Program-made: the position numbers and the translations under genes
Part shown: piece after piece, positions 36,478 to 44,912 of the stretch
Numbering within the stretch: position 1 is the first letter of the stretch
How the letters are laid out: each line of letters starts with the position of its first letter
The notes under the pieces: model-generated
What the model was told of the DNA's origin: nothing
Databases searched by the model: none
The model's input: the letters and a program-made list of their open reading frames with translations, nothing else
NCBI RefSeq assembly: GCF_001685015.1
Contig: NZ_MAYT01000001.1
Coordinates: 248,001 to 312,000, forward strand
DNA from: Pseudobacillus wudalianchiensis
GTDB taxonomy: Bacteria; Bacillota; Bacilli; Bacillales; Domibacillaceae
Reading direction: 5' to 3'
DNA: 64,000 nt

Positions 36478-37527
36478 ATGAAAGAAAAACTCGATTTTTT
36501 ATTGCGATCCGCTTTTGAATTAAAAGCTTCAGATATTCATTTGACTGTTGGATCACCTCCCGTTTTTAGAATACATGGAGATCTGAAGCGTTATGGAAAA
36601 GAGAAGCTGACTCCGAATGATACGGAAGAAATGGCAAGGGCGTTGATTCCTGATCATCTTTGGGAGGAATTCAAGGAGCAGGGAGAACTCGATTTTTCGT
36701 ATGGAATCCCACGGGTGTCAAGGTTTCGCGTCAATACGTTTCATCAGCGATCCTGCGTGTCACTGGCCCTCCGAGTTGTGCCAGCGCATATTCCAACGCT
36801 TGAAGAGTTGCAGTTGCCTTCTATCCTGAAGGACATTGCTCAAAAGCCGCATGGTCTTGTTCTTGTCACCGGGCCGACAGGAAGCGGGAAATCCACAACG
36901 TTGGCCAGTATGATTGATTATTTAAATAAGCATACGCGTAAGCATGTCATTACCTTAGAAGACCCGATTGAATATTTGCATAAGCATGGCACTTGTATTA
37001 TTGACCAGCGGGAAGTCGGCTATGATACGCGTAATTTTGCCAAAGGCTTGCGCGCCTCTCTGCGCCAAGATCCGGATGTGATTCTCGTTGGGGAAATGCG
37101 TGACCTCGAAACGATTCAGACCGCGATTACTGCAGCGGAAACTGGGCATTTAGTGTTTGCGACGCTTCATACGTCTAGTGCACCGGCGACGATTGAACGG
37201 ATCATTGACGTTTTTCCGGCTGAACAGCAGCCGCAAGTCCGCATTCAGCTGGCGACCGTACTGATGGCCGTTATCTCCCAGCGACTGTTCCCGACAGCCG
37301 ATAAGCAGGGAAGGAAAGCAGCGCTGGAAATCATGATCAATAATTCAGCCGTGGCAAACTTAATCCGTTCTGAAAAAGTCCATCAGCTTATTAATGTAAT
37401 GCAAACATCTAAAGCGCAAGGAATGCAGGTTATGGGTGATCAAATTAGGGAACTGGTAGAACAGAGGCAAATTGCCAGAGAATCAGCCCTGCCTTACATG
37501 AAAGAAAGGGATAAGCAAAATGGCTAG
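36478..37527 (+). CDS. pilT: Type IV pilus retraction ATPase PilT
   Basis: 349-residue ATPase that depolymerises the pilus and so enables twitching and force generation. N-terminal PAS-like domain with ELKASDIHLTVGSPP. Walker A GPTGSGKS at 132-139, the Asp box DPIEY, Walker B VILVGEMRDLETI and the His box ATLHTSSA. The C-terminal half contains the conserved LATVLMAVISQRL. It starts seven bases after pilB and overlaps pilC by eight bases. Its presence means the pilus is probably retractile, unlike the com pseudopilus of B. subtilis. Confidence 0.96.
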   Translation: MKEKLDFLLRSAFELKASDIHLTVGSPPVFRIHGDLKRYGKEKLTPNDTEEMARALIPDHLWEEFKEQGELDFSYGIPRVSRFRVNTFHQRSCVSLALRVVPAHIPTLEELQLPSILKDIAQKPHGLVLVTGPTGSGKSTTLASMIDYLNKHTRKHVITLEDPIEYLHKHGTCIIDQREVGYDTRNFAKGLRASLRQDPDVILVGEMRDLETIQTAITAAETGHLVFATLHTSSAPATIERIIDVFPAEQQPQVRIQLATVLMAVISQRLFPTADKQGRKAALEIMINNSAVANLIRSEKVHQLINVMQTSKAQGMQVMGDQIRELVEQRQIARESALPYMKERDKQNG

Positions 37528-38731
37528 ATTTAAATATGCGGGCCGGGATCGAAAAGGCAAAAAGTCAGGCGTGATCACCGCTAACACTAAAAAGGAAGCG
37601 GCAGCGAAGCTCGCAAAAAGCGGCATCCGTGTCATTGAATTAGAAGAACAGCCAGAAACCTTGCTGACGAAGGACATTACGATCGGCAACCCTGTGAAGC
37701 TTGAGCAAATGGTGATGTTCTTGAAGCAATTCTCGACGCTGCTTCATGCCGGAGTGACCGTTGTCGATGCGATCGTCATATTAGCCCAGCAAACCGAAAG
37801 CAAAGGACTGAAAAAAGCGCTGGCTGTTGTGGAAACCGAGCTGCGGGAAGGGCGGCCGCTTTCAGAAGCGTTCGCGAAACAAAAAAAAGTTTTCGAGCCG
37901 CTGTTTGTTAATATGGTGCGCGCTGGCGAAGCGACAGGAAGCCTGGACGAAACATTGGAGGAAATGGCAGATCATTATGAGCAGCAATACCGTACACGGC
38001 AAAAGGTCATCTCGGCTCTTGCTTATCCAATCGTCGTTGGCTTCATTGCGATTGGAGTTGTGATTTTTCTTCTTGTTTCCGTTGTGCCAACGTTTGTGAC
38101 AATGTTTGACGACCTTGGCGGCGAGCTGCCGGCCATTACGAAATTTGTCATCGGCGCCAGTGACTGGATGCAGGCATACTGGTATGTTGTTGTAGCGATT
38201 GCTTTGCTTGTCACGATTGCCGTTTGGGCGGTTCGACAGCGCAAAGAAACGAAATACTATCTGGATTACTTTTTGCTGCGAATGCCGATTTTCGGAAACC
38301 TGCTGCAAAAGGCGGCACTTGCTCGCATGACCCGCACATTAAGCTCTTTATTTTCTAACTCGGTGCCAATTTTGCAGGCGCTTGACATCGTTGCGCATGT
38401 CGTAGAAAACGAGATTATCGCCAAAGTCATTCATGAGTCAAGAGAATCATTGGAGCGGGGCGGTTCAATGACAGAGCCCATGAAAAGGCATTGGGCCTTT
38501 CCACCCTTGATCCATCACATGATTGCCATCGGGGAAGAAACTGGTGCGCTTGACTCCATGCTCGCCAAAGTCGCCGATTTTTACGAAAGGGAAGTTGAAG
38601 CGGTGACAGACCGGCTGAAAGCCCTTATCGAACCGCTAATGATCGTGGCACTTGCTGCGATCGTTGGCACGATTGTTACATCCATCCTTGTACCTATGTT
38701 TGAAATATTCAACACAGTTCAACAACAATAG
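37520..38731 (+). CDS. pilC: Type IV pilus inner-membrane platform protein PilC
   Basis: 403-residue polytopic GspF-family protein with two homologous T2SSF domains (about 70-190 and 270-395) and three membrane helices. It couples PilB and PilT motion to pilin entry or exit. The sequences MVMFLKQFSTLLHAGVTVVD and ALARMTRTLSSLFSNSVPIL are the repeated family motif. It overlaps pilT by eight bases, with AAAGGG upstream of its ATG. Confidence 0.96.
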   Translation: MARFKYAGRDRKGKKSGVITANTKKEAAAKLAKSGIRVIELEEQPETLLTKDITIGNPVKLEQMVMFLKQFSTLLHAGVTVVDAIVILAQQTESKGLKKALAVVETELREGRPLSEAFAKQKKVFEPLFVNMVRAGEATGSLDETLEEMADHYEQQYRTRQKVISALAYPIVVGFIAIGVVIFLLVSVVPTFVTMFDDLGGELPAITKFVIGASDWMQAYWYVVVAIALLVTIAVWAVRQRKETKYYLDYFLLRMPIFGNLLQKAALARMTRTLSSLFSNSVPILQALDIVAHVVENEIIAKVIHESRESLERGGSMTEPMKRHWAFPPLIHHMIAIGEETGALDSMLAKVADFYEREVEAVTDRLKALIEPLMIVALAAIVGTIVTSILVPMFEIFNTVQQQ

Positions 38732-38758
38732 ATGTTGGAAAAAATACACAACTTTTGG

Positions 38759-38787
38759 TTGATTTTGGTGTAGGCAAATCATAAGAT
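38759..38787 (+). promoter_or_regulatory. Internal sigma-A promoter before pilA
   Basis: TTGATT (38759-38764), exactly 17 bases, TAAGAT (38782-38787), 42 bases before the pilA start codon. An extra promoter would let the major pilin be made in excess over the assembly proteins. Confidence 0.68.
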
Positions 38788-38828
38788 AGCAGTATAAGAA
38801 AATAGTAAAAAAGAAGGAGGAATATATA

Positions 38829-39323
38829 ATGATAGCGACGATTAAACAAAGACTGAAAGACCAAAAAGGGTTAACGTTAATTGAACTTTTAGCTGTTGTT
38901 GTTATTTTAGCGATTATTGCAGCCATTGCCATTCCGGCGATTGGCGGATTGATTGATAATACGAAGAAGGATGCTCATATTGCAAACGCTCAGCAAATGG
39001 TAAATTCTGCAAAGACAGCGATTGCATCTGAAAAAGAATTGACAAAAAACTCAACAATTTATTTGTCAATGCAATATCTAGAAGATAAGGGTTATTTAGA
39101 ACCTGTTGAAGATCCAGATGGTACAGCTAGTTCAGGATATGCTAAAGGATCATCAAGTGCAGCTGTTACTACTGCTCCTGCTGCTACAACTTCTTACGTT
39201 GAAATTACAAAAAATGCTACTACAAAAAGCTTGACTTATAAAGTAAATCTTGTTGGAAGTGAAAGGAAGATTGCTACTAGCGAATTAAAAGATATTGATA
39301 GAAATGATGTTGTTGCAAAGTAG
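38829..39323 (+). CDS. pilA: Major type IV prepilin PilA
   Basis: 164-residue precursor. Leader of 14 residues ending QKG, then LTLIELLAVVVILAIIAAIA with Glu19 at mature position 5; the mature pilin is 150 residues. Typical alpha-1 spine, then an Ala/Ser/Thr-rich region (about 95-125: SSSAAVTTAPAATTS) and a C-terminal beta part. No cysteine pair, so no disulfide-closed D-region. It has the strongest ribosome-binding site of the locus (AAGGAGG) and its own promoter candidate, which argue that it is the main subunit. Confidence 0.92.
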   Translation: MIATIKQRLKDQKGLTLIELLAVVVILAIIAAIAIPAIGGLIDNTKKDAHIANAQQMVNSAKTAIASEKELTKNSTIYLSMQYLEDKGYLEPVEDPDGTASSGYAKGSSSAAVTTAPAATTSYVEITKNATTKSLTYKVNLVGSERKIATSELKDIDRNDVVAK

Positions 39324-40074
39324 TAATATAGTTATAGTATTTTTCGTCACCCTCTACGGCCTTCTATTCGGCTCCTTCTTTAACGTAGTCGGCCTGCGAG
39401 TCCCGGCAGGACAGTCGATCGTGCGGCCGCGCAGCGCTTGCCCAAAGTGCGGCCATATGTTGACGGCAAGAGAATTGATTCCGGTTTTATCTTATATGAT
39501 GCAAGGAGGAAAATGCCGCGTCTGCCGGACGGGCATTTCCCCTCTTTATCCTGTAACAGAGCTGGCGACGGCGCTGTTATTTTTGTATGCGTATCTTTCT
39601 TTCGGGCTGACACCGGCATTTTTTATGGCTGTGCTGTTGATCTCGATGCTCGTTATTATTACAATATCGGATTTAGCGTATATGATCATACCGGATAAAA
39701 TTTTGTTGTTTTTTGCCGCACTTTTCATCGTGGGACAGCTGCTTTGGCCGCTGTCTCCGTGGTGGGATTCGTTGCTTGGAGCGGCTGTTGGCTTTTTCTT
39801 GCTCCTGTTGATTGCGATTGTGTCAAAGGGCGGAATGGGCGGCGGAGATATTAAGTTGTTTGCTGTCATTGGGTTTGTGATCGGAACGAAAGCGGTGTTG
39901 ATGACGTTTTTTCTTTCGTGTGCACTTGGCGCATTTATTGGCGTATTTCTTTTATTTTTTGGTATAGTAAAAAGAGGAAAACCGATGCCGTTTGGCCCGT
40001 TTATCGCAGCGGCAGCCATCAGTGTCTACTTTTATGGTGACCGTGTGATTGACTGGTATTTTTCTTTTTTTTAA
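39304..40074 (+). CDS. pilD: Prepilin peptidase PilD (ComC orthologue)
   Basis: 256-residue membrane aspartic protease that cleaves and N-methylates prepilins. N-terminal domain with the zinc cysteines CPKC and CRVC, then six to seven further helices. The catalytic aspartates are in ISDLAYMIIPD and GGGDIKLFA. In B. subtilis comC sits in this folC-spoIIB interval, so it is the syntenic ComC and may also process the com pseudopilins. The start lies inside pilA (ATG 39304, or 39307) with no clear ribosome-binding site, so translation is likely coupled. Confidence 0.93.
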   Translation: MMLLQSSNIVIVFFVTLYGLLFGSFFNVVGLRVPAGQSIVRPRSACPKCGHMLTARELIPVLSYMMQGGKCRVCRTGISPLYPVTELATALLFLYAYLSFGLTPAFFMAVLLISMLVIITISDLAYMIIPDKILLFFAALFIVGQLLWPLSPWWDSLLGAAVGFFLLLLIAIVSKGGMGGGDIKLFAVIGFVIGTKAVLMTFFLSCALGAFIGVFLLFFGIVKRGKPMPFGPFIAAAAISVYFYGDRVIDWYFSFF

Positions 40075-40097
40075 CTAACTATTAAGGGGACTTCAGC

Positions 40098-41051
40098 ATG
40101 GCTTTTACATTGTTTAGAAGAAAGGACCGCACCGTTAATTTTATCGTAACCGACTATATGATTCGCTTTGTTGAATTGCGCCAAATGGAGCCGATTGTTG
40201 TCGAATGCTACGGAGAACGGGAATTGCCGGAAGGAATCGTGCGCAACGGTGAAATAATCGACTATGAATCATTGAAACTGATTTTAGAAGATGTCTTGAT
40301 TGAATGGGGAATCAAAAAGCGGGACGTGCGGTTTGCGGTGCCAGATCATTATATTGCCATTCGTGAAGAGCAGCTGCGTGAAGATCTGGAAGAGGATGAA
40401 ATCAAAGGCTATTTGTTTTTGCAAATTGGATCGACGATTCATCTTCCCTTTGAGGAGCCTGTGTTTGATGCTGTTGTGACCGGTGAAACGAATGGCCGAA
40501 AAAACGTACTGCTCGTAGCGGCCCCAGAAGAAGAAGTCCGCAAGTTTTGCGAGTTGTTTGAAGATGTGAAGCTGCGATTAAAAGCCGCTGATATTACTCC
40601 GTTGAGCCTTTATCGCTTTTTCTATTATCAGGGGCTCACAGAAGAAAATCGACATGAGCTTGTTCTCCATGTGCGGAGAAATTTAATGACGATTTCTATT
40701 TTTCATTATCATCAGCCGAAGTTTATTAAGCCGGTTTCGCTAGAGGATGCCCAGTCGTCCGCTTTGCTCGAATTAGGAGAGGAAGAAGTATCCGGGTTAA
40801 TGGATGCTTTAAAAGAAGTAGCGAATGTCGTAAATTTCTATGAAAATTCCATTTACAAAGGACAGGCGCAGATTGGAAAAGTATTTGTGAATGGAGATCA
40901 TCCCCGTCTTGCCTTCGTAGAGACGTATATAAGGGAAACGCTTGGCCTATCTGTTGCGGAACAAGAGGGGATAGAGGTTATAGATAAAGATGGTGAACCT
41001 TTGCCATGTGCTTACTACGCAGCTGTCGGCTTAGGATTGAAAGAGGTGTAG
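40098..41051 (+). CDS. pilM: Pilus assembly actin-like protein PilM
   Basis: 317-residue cytoplasmic protein with the divergent FtsA/actin-like PilM fold. It opens with VNFIVTDYMIRFVELRQ, and FAVPDHYIAIREEQL corresponds to the central region. PilM forms rings at the membrane and recruits PilN. AAGGGGA precedes the ATG. pilN starts three bases after its stop. Similarity is at fold and context level; the primary sequence is divergent from proteobacterial PilM. Confidence 0.85.
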   Translation: MAFTLFRRKDRTVNFIVTDYMIRFVELRQMEPIVVECYGERELPEGIVRNGEIIDYESLKLILEDVLIEWGIKKRDVRFAVPDHYIAIREEQLREDLEEDEIKGYLFLQIGSTIHLPFEEPVFDAVVTGETNGRKNVLLVAAPEEEVRKFCELFEDVKLRLKAADITPLSLYRFFYYQGLTEENRHELVLHVRRNLMTISIFHYHQPKFIKPVSLEDAQSSALLELGEEEVSGLMDALKEVANVVNFYENSIYKGQAQIGKVFVNGDHPRLAFVETYIRETLGLSVAEQEGIEVIDKDGEPLPCAYYAAVGLGLKEV

Positions 41052-41054
41052 CCG

Positions 41055-41678
41055 ATGCTCGTTGATATTAACTTACTGCCAGAAAAAGAGAAAAAGCGCG
41101 CCTCTATTTTAATTCCGTTTCTTTTGCTTTTACTTCTGATCATAGCGGGCGCTGGCACTTTTTTATGGATACAAACGAAAAAAAACGAAGTAGAATCGGT
41201 AGACTCTAAGCTGAAAACGACTGTTCAACTGCGGGAAACACTCGAAATGAGTCAAAATGAGCCAAAAGGGGACGAGGAAGACGTCAAGAAATTGAATGAT
41301 GCGATTGTGTGGGCAGAAACCAAAAAGCTGAAAGCTGTTCCGGTTCTGAATCACTTAATCTCTCTTCTGCCAGAGCGCGGCTTTTTTCTTGAATACTCTT
41401 ATACAGCAAATGAAACGGTAAGGCTAGGGGTTCAATTCGACACGAGCAGACAGGCGGCTTATTACTTAAGTGAGTTAAAAGCCTCAGAGTGGGTTGCCGA
41501 CGCGAAAATCATTGCGGTTACAACGTCTGTAGACGAAGAAGAAAAAGAGGCAAAGAAATTGCTGGAAATCACAGATGCCTTGCCCCGTTACGGAGTAGAG
41601 TATGAGGTTGCGCTCGATAAAGCTTTCATTCTAGAAAAACAGCAAAGTGAAGAACGAGAAAAGCGGGGGGAGAAGTGA
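41055..41678 (+). CDS. pilN: Pilus assembly protein PilN
   Basis: 207-residue bitopic membrane protein. The first residues MLVDINLLPEKEKKR carry the INLLP motif that binds PilM. One transmembrane helix (about 18-38) is followed by an extracytoplasmic ferredoxin-like part. Order M-N-O is the conserved one. No PilP or secretin PilQ follows, as expected for a cell without an outer membrane. Confidence 0.92.
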   Translation: MLVDINLLPEKEKKRASILIPFLLLLLLIIAGAGTFLWIQTKKNEVESVDSKLKTTVQLRETLEMSQNEPKGDEEDVKKLNDAIVWAETKKLKAVPVLNHLISLLPERGFFLEYSYTANETVRLGVQFDTSRQAAYYLSELKASEWVADAKIIAVTTSVDEEEKEAKKLLEITDALPRYGVEYEVALDKAFILEKQQSEEREKRGEK

Positions 41679-42454
41679 TCAATATGTTTCAAAACAGACG
41701 CCGTATCCTTATTCCTCTGTTCCTTCTTTTGCTGGCTGCTGTGTGTGTTTATATTTATTACGCTTTTTACCAGCCGCTTACGTTAGAGCTGCAATCCAAG
41801 AAGCGGGAATTACAATCAGAAGAAAAACTGATTGAAGCGTTGGAGTCCCAAATGGGGAAGACACCTTCTAAACCGGTTATAGCGACAAACAACCTGCAGC
41901 AAAGATTGCCTGTGAAACCGATGACCGATCAATTGCTTCTCGATTTTGAAAAGATTGAGCTGCTTTCCAACAGTACCATCACCGAGATGAATTTTACGGA
42001 TGGGGAAGTGAAAGAAGAAGCCAATCTGCTGGAGGATGCTAAAAAAGAAGAAACGAATACGGCGAATAACAGTCAAGCCGATGAGCAGACAACCGATCAG
42101 GAAAAAAAGAAAGTACAAGGTGAGGCTGATACAACAGCCGTTCCAGAAGTACTGCCGGCGGGGATAGAGAAAATCTCAGCGCAGCTTACTGTTGAATCGG
42201 ACAGTTATGCGGAGATGGAAACATTTTTAGCGGAATTAGAACAGCAAATTCGCATTCTGAATATTGAGCAACTTACATTCGATGGACCAGAAGAATTAGA
42301 CAAACTCGAAGGAACCGATGAGCCTCTCGTCTATGATGTGACTGTTGCGGCTTACTATATGCCGGAGCTGCTTAGCTTAATGCAGGATGTACCGAAAGTG
42401 GATACACCGAATCCAGCAAAGAAGGAAGATCCGTTTGTTAAAATTAATGACTAG
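41675..42454 (+). CDS. pilO: Pilus assembly protein PilO-like
   Basis: 259 residues from GTG 41675, which overlaps the pilN stop; ATG 41684 is the alternative. One N-terminal membrane helix, a coiled-coil stretch (about 30-60), a Glu/Lys/Thr-rich linker (about 105-155) and a C-terminal ferredoxin-like fold (about 165-240). Sequence similarity to PilO is low. The call rests on topology, size and its position after pilM-pilN. Confidence 0.78.
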   Translation: MINMFQNRRRILIPLFLLLLAAVCVYIYYAFYQPLTLELQSKKRELQSEEKLIEALESQMGKTPSKPVIATNNLQQRLPVKPMTDQLLLDFEKIELLSNSTITEMNFTDGEVKEEANLLEDAKKEETNTANNSQADEQTTDQEKKKVQGEADTTAVPEVLPAGIEKISAQLTVESDSYAEMETFLAELEQQIRILNIEQLTFDGPEELDKLEGTDEPLVYDVTVAAYYMPELLSLMQDVPKVDTPNPAKKEDPFVKIND

Positions 42455-42473
42455 CGGACAGAAAGGCTTTCCT

Positions 42474-42905
42474 ATGGAAGATGAAAAAGGATATACCTTA
42501 ATAGAGCTTTTGGCAGTAGTGGTGATCCTTGCCATTATTGCAGCCATCGCTGTCCTTAGCATGAGCCGGCTGATTGAACAATCAAAGGAGAAAGCCTTTG
42601 TGGCAAATGCGCATGCATTAAAATCAGCCGCTGACCTTTTCATCAAAGATAAAACAGCACGGGAAGAACCAGTTGCTTCAAAAATCACTTATCTTTTTTT
42701 ATATAACGAGGGGATGATCGAAGCATTTTCCGATCCGTTTACCCAGACGCAGCTAGAGCCCTCAACGGACTCTTTCGTTCTGACAGATGGAAAACGGGTG
42801 ACGGGCGTTTGTCTAAAAGGCCATGAAAAAAAGCTATGCGGAGAAGGAGCCGACACAGGCTTGGCATCCGCCGATTTAGCAGAAGAAAATATTAAGAACA
42901 AATAA
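42474..42905 (+). CDS. Second type IV prepilin (ComGC-like)
   Basis: 143 residues. Very short leader MEDEKG, then YTLIELLAVVVILAIIAAIA with Glu11 at mature position 5. The helix is almost identical to that of PilA at protein level, although the DNA differs at many third positions, which suggests selection or an old duplication. Two cysteines in CLKGHEKKLC may form a disulfide that PilA lacks. AAAGG lies 7 bases before the ATG; upstream ATG 42447 is possible. Last gene of the pilus run. Confidence 0.87.
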   Translation: MEDEKGYTLIELLAVVVILAIIAAIAVLSMSRLIEQSKEKAFVANAHALKSAADLFIKDKTAREEPVASKITYLFLYNEGMIEAFSDPFTQTQLEPSTDSFVLTDGKRVTGVCLKGHEKKLCGEGADTGLASADLAEENIKNK

Positions 42906-42926
42906 GAATGTTGGCGAAATTTTTCC

Positions 42927-42961
42927 AGAACAGGGCGACAAAAGTCTTGTTCTTTTTTTTA
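42927..42961 (+). terminator. Terminator of the pilus operon
   Basis: AGAACA (42927-42932) pairs with TGTTCT, with an inner GAC/GTC stem around AAAA, followed by eight T residues. Confidence 0.82.
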
Positions 42962-43014
42962 TCCGCTATGTTAGCATGAAGGCAACTTCAATGGAGGCGG
43001 AAGGATGATCGCGA

Positions 43015-43965
43015 ATGATGGACAAGGATAAGCCAAAGAAACGACAAGAGATCTTTTTAACGATCGGCGGAAAGAAGAAAACAAAAGTGGTCACGCAGGA
43101 GTGGAAAAAAGGGGAAACCGAGAGTGCTGCTGCGATTGAGCCGAAGAAAAATGAAGACGAATTCCAATGGCTGCTTCCTGAAGAGACGGAACGAAAGGAA
43201 GACGTCCTTACACAGTATGTGCCGGTACAAAAAGCAGCAGCGAAACGGGCGACAGGAAGGCTCTTTATTGTTGTCATCAGCGCTGTGCTTGTGGGAGTCT
43301 TGCTCGGTTATTCATTGGTGAAAATTGTAACGCAGCAAAAGGAAGGAGCCACACCGCCAGCCGTATTAAAAGAAGAAAAAGCCAAACAAGAAAGAGAGGT
43401 TGCGACACCCGTTGCTCCGGCAGCGCCAAAAACTGAAAAAACAGCTCTTCTGCCGCTGGAAATGGCTGTCGTCCAAGGTGGGATTTTTTCAACGAAAGAG
43501 GCAGCGGACTCAGTAAAACAACAAATGAAAGACTTAGGGCTTCCTGCTGAATCCGTGCGGCAAAATGGCCAGTATTTGGTCTTATTGGCCGCTGCTTCTA
43601 CTATCGAAACGGCGAAGGCTGTGGGCGGTCTCTATCAAACAGCTGGAGCAGATACGTATGCAAAACAGGTATCGATCTCTCCGGCTCAAGGCTTGTCGGA
43701 GGAAGCTGGTGAAATGGCGGTGTTATTCTCGATTGTAGCAGAGGAAAGCGGTAAAACGGCCGCTGGTCTCAGCGGGGATCAAAGCAAGCTGGAGGAGGCT
43801 GAAAAAAAGTTAGAAACAGTGAAAGTGCCGTCAAGTGACGAAGCGTCCGCTAAGCTGAAACAACTGCTGACAGAAGCGTTAACTGAAGCCAAAAGCGATC
43901 AGCCGCAGGCCGCCAAAGCTGCGCAGGAGAAGCTTCTGGCTTTTTTAGCTGTTTATAGTGAATAA
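43015..43965 (+). CDS. spoIIB: SPOR-domain protein, SpoIIB
   Basis: 316 residues. A charged cytoplasmic N-terminus (about 1-82), one transmembrane helix (about 83-105), a Pro/Ala linker and a SPOR-like domain (about 150-225: LEMAVVQGGIFSTKEAADSV) that binds denuded septal peptidoglycan. The C-terminal helical part is Lys/Glu/Ala-rich. Between the comC locus and maf it occupies the exact B. subtilis spoIIB site, where the protein helps localise engulfment proteins at the septum. The sequence is divergent, so the name depends on synteny and domain. Confidence 0.85.
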   Translation: MMDKDKPKKRQEIFLTIGGKKKTKVVTQEWKKGETESAAAIEPKKNEDEFQWLLPEETERKEDVLTQYVPVQKAAAKRATGRLFIVVISAVLVGVLLGYSLVKIVTQQKEGATPPAVLKEEKAKQEREVATPVAPAAPKTEKTALLPLEMAVVQGGIFSTKEAADSVKQQMKDLGLPAESVRQNGQYLVLLAAASTIETAKAVGGLYQTAGADTYAKQVSISPAQGLSEEAGEMAVLFSIVAEESGKTAAGLSGDQSKLEEAEKKLETVKVPSSDEASAKLKQLLTEALTEAKSDQPQAAKAAQEKLLAFLAVYSE

Positions 43966-43969
43966 GAAT

Positions 43970-43990
43970 AAGGATGCGCCATGCATCCTT
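43970..43990 (+). terminator. Hairpin after spoIIB (terminator remnant)
   Basis: AAGGATGC and GCATCCTT form a perfect 8-bp stem with a GCCAT loop just after the stop codon, but no T-run follows because the repeat at 43991 begins at once. A near copy (AAGGGTG...CATCCTT, then TTTATTTT) stands at 44149-44177. Confidence 0.6.
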
Positions 43991-44141
43991 CAGGCTGTTG
44001 ATAAACGTTCGCTGTCTTCGTTGCTCACCTGGCTGTGGCGCTTATGACCTTGATGGCCACTTCGCTCCTCGCCAGGTTTCGCGTCTAGAAAGACAAACGC
44101 TTTTAATCAGCCCGATAAATATATAAAATAGACTTTGTCTC
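43991..44141. repeat. Palindromic intergenic repeat, copy B (MITE-like)
   Basis: It starts CAGGCTGTTGATAAACG. Its first part is answered in inverted form by AAACGCTTTTAATCAGCC (44095-44112), then it ends TAAAATAGACTTTGTCTC. The same termini are found in copy A at 16442-16501. It carries no open reading frame of note. Together with the flanking hairpins it fills the 338-base gap between spoIIB and maf. Confidence 0.65.
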
Positions 44142-44148
44142 GATCTCT

Positions 44149-44177
44149 AAGGGTGTACAGTGCATCCTTTTTATTTT
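44149..44177 (+). terminator. Probable functional terminator downstream of the repeat
   Basis: AAGGGTG (44149-44155) pairs with CATCCTT (44163-44169; one G-U), followed by TTTATTTT. It is a 21-base near duplicate of the hairpin at 43970-43990. Confidence 0.7.
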
Positions 44178-44303
44178 GTGAAAATGTTGGTTTTGAGCGG
44201 AAATAAGTGTTCTTTTCTCACGGCAGAAAAATTTGTAGTGTTTTGGCACTTTTGATATGATAGCGGTGTATCTCCCTTACTCTTGAAAGATAGGTGAATG
44301 GAT

Positions 44304-44891
44304 TTGACACAATTAATTCTAGCTTCTGGTTCCCCACGACGTAAAGAACTCCTCGAACAAATCGGCTTGGCTTTTACAGTGAAAGTAAGCCATGCAGATG
44401 AAACTATCCCCTCTGGAATAACCCCAGAAGAAGCGGTTATGCACTTAGCTTCCGTGAAAGCTGCGGCTGTAGCGAAGAACGATGAAGATCACTTTGTTAT
44501 CGGTGCAGATACCGTTGTCGTCCTCGATGGAGAAATTTTAGGTAAGCCAAGCGATCGCCAAGAGGCAAAAGAAATGCTTCAGCGTCTTTCTGGCCGCACG
44601 CACGCCGTCTGCACAGGAGTGGCCGTGAGGCATAAAGGAAGCGAGTGCAGCTTTTATGAAAAAACGAACGTCACTTTCTGGAAGCTCACGGAAGAAGAGA
44701 TAAATGGTTACCTCGATACAGGAGAACCGTTTGATAAAGCTGGTGCATACGGCATTCAAGGAGCAGGAGCCATCTTCGTCAAAAAAATTGATGGCGACTA
44801 TTTCTCCGTTGTTGGCCTGCCGATTTCTTCTTTGTACAGACAGCTAAAGCAAATGGGTTGGCAAGGCACGGCTTTCTTTTTCCCTTCCTGA
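44304..44891 (+). CDS. maf: Maf nucleotide pyrophosphatase
   Basis: 195-residue septum-associated nucleoside triphosphate pyrophosphatase (dTTP/UTP type). [14 protein letters not shown] at the N-terminus, [18 protein letters not shown] in the centre and [16 protein letters not shown] are the family motifs. TTG 44304 is preferred because AGGTG sits 7 bases before it. The ATG two codons upstream would leave only one base of spacing. In B. subtilis Maf arrests septation. Confidence 0.95.
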   Translation: MTQLILASGSPRRKELLEQIGLAFTVKVSHADETIPSGITPEEAVMHLASVKAAAVAKNDEDHFVIGADTVVVLDGEILGKPSDRQEAKEMLQRLSGRTHAVCTGVAVRHKGSECSFYEKTNVTFWKLTEEEINGYLDTGEPFDKAGAYGIQGAGAIFVKKIDGDYFSVVGLPISSLYRQLKQMGWQGTAFFFPS

Positions 44892-44912
44892 AAAGAATGA
44901 AAGGAGAAAAAG

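Noticed and set aside
39295-39323. Frameshift joining pilA and pilD
   Set aside because: Both genes have complete family ends. The short overlap is ordinary translational coupling.
34810-42905. comG competence pseudopilus operon
   Set aside because: PilB has the full MshEN region, and PilT, PilM, PilN and PilO are present. None of these belongs to comG, and the comGA-G gene order is absent.
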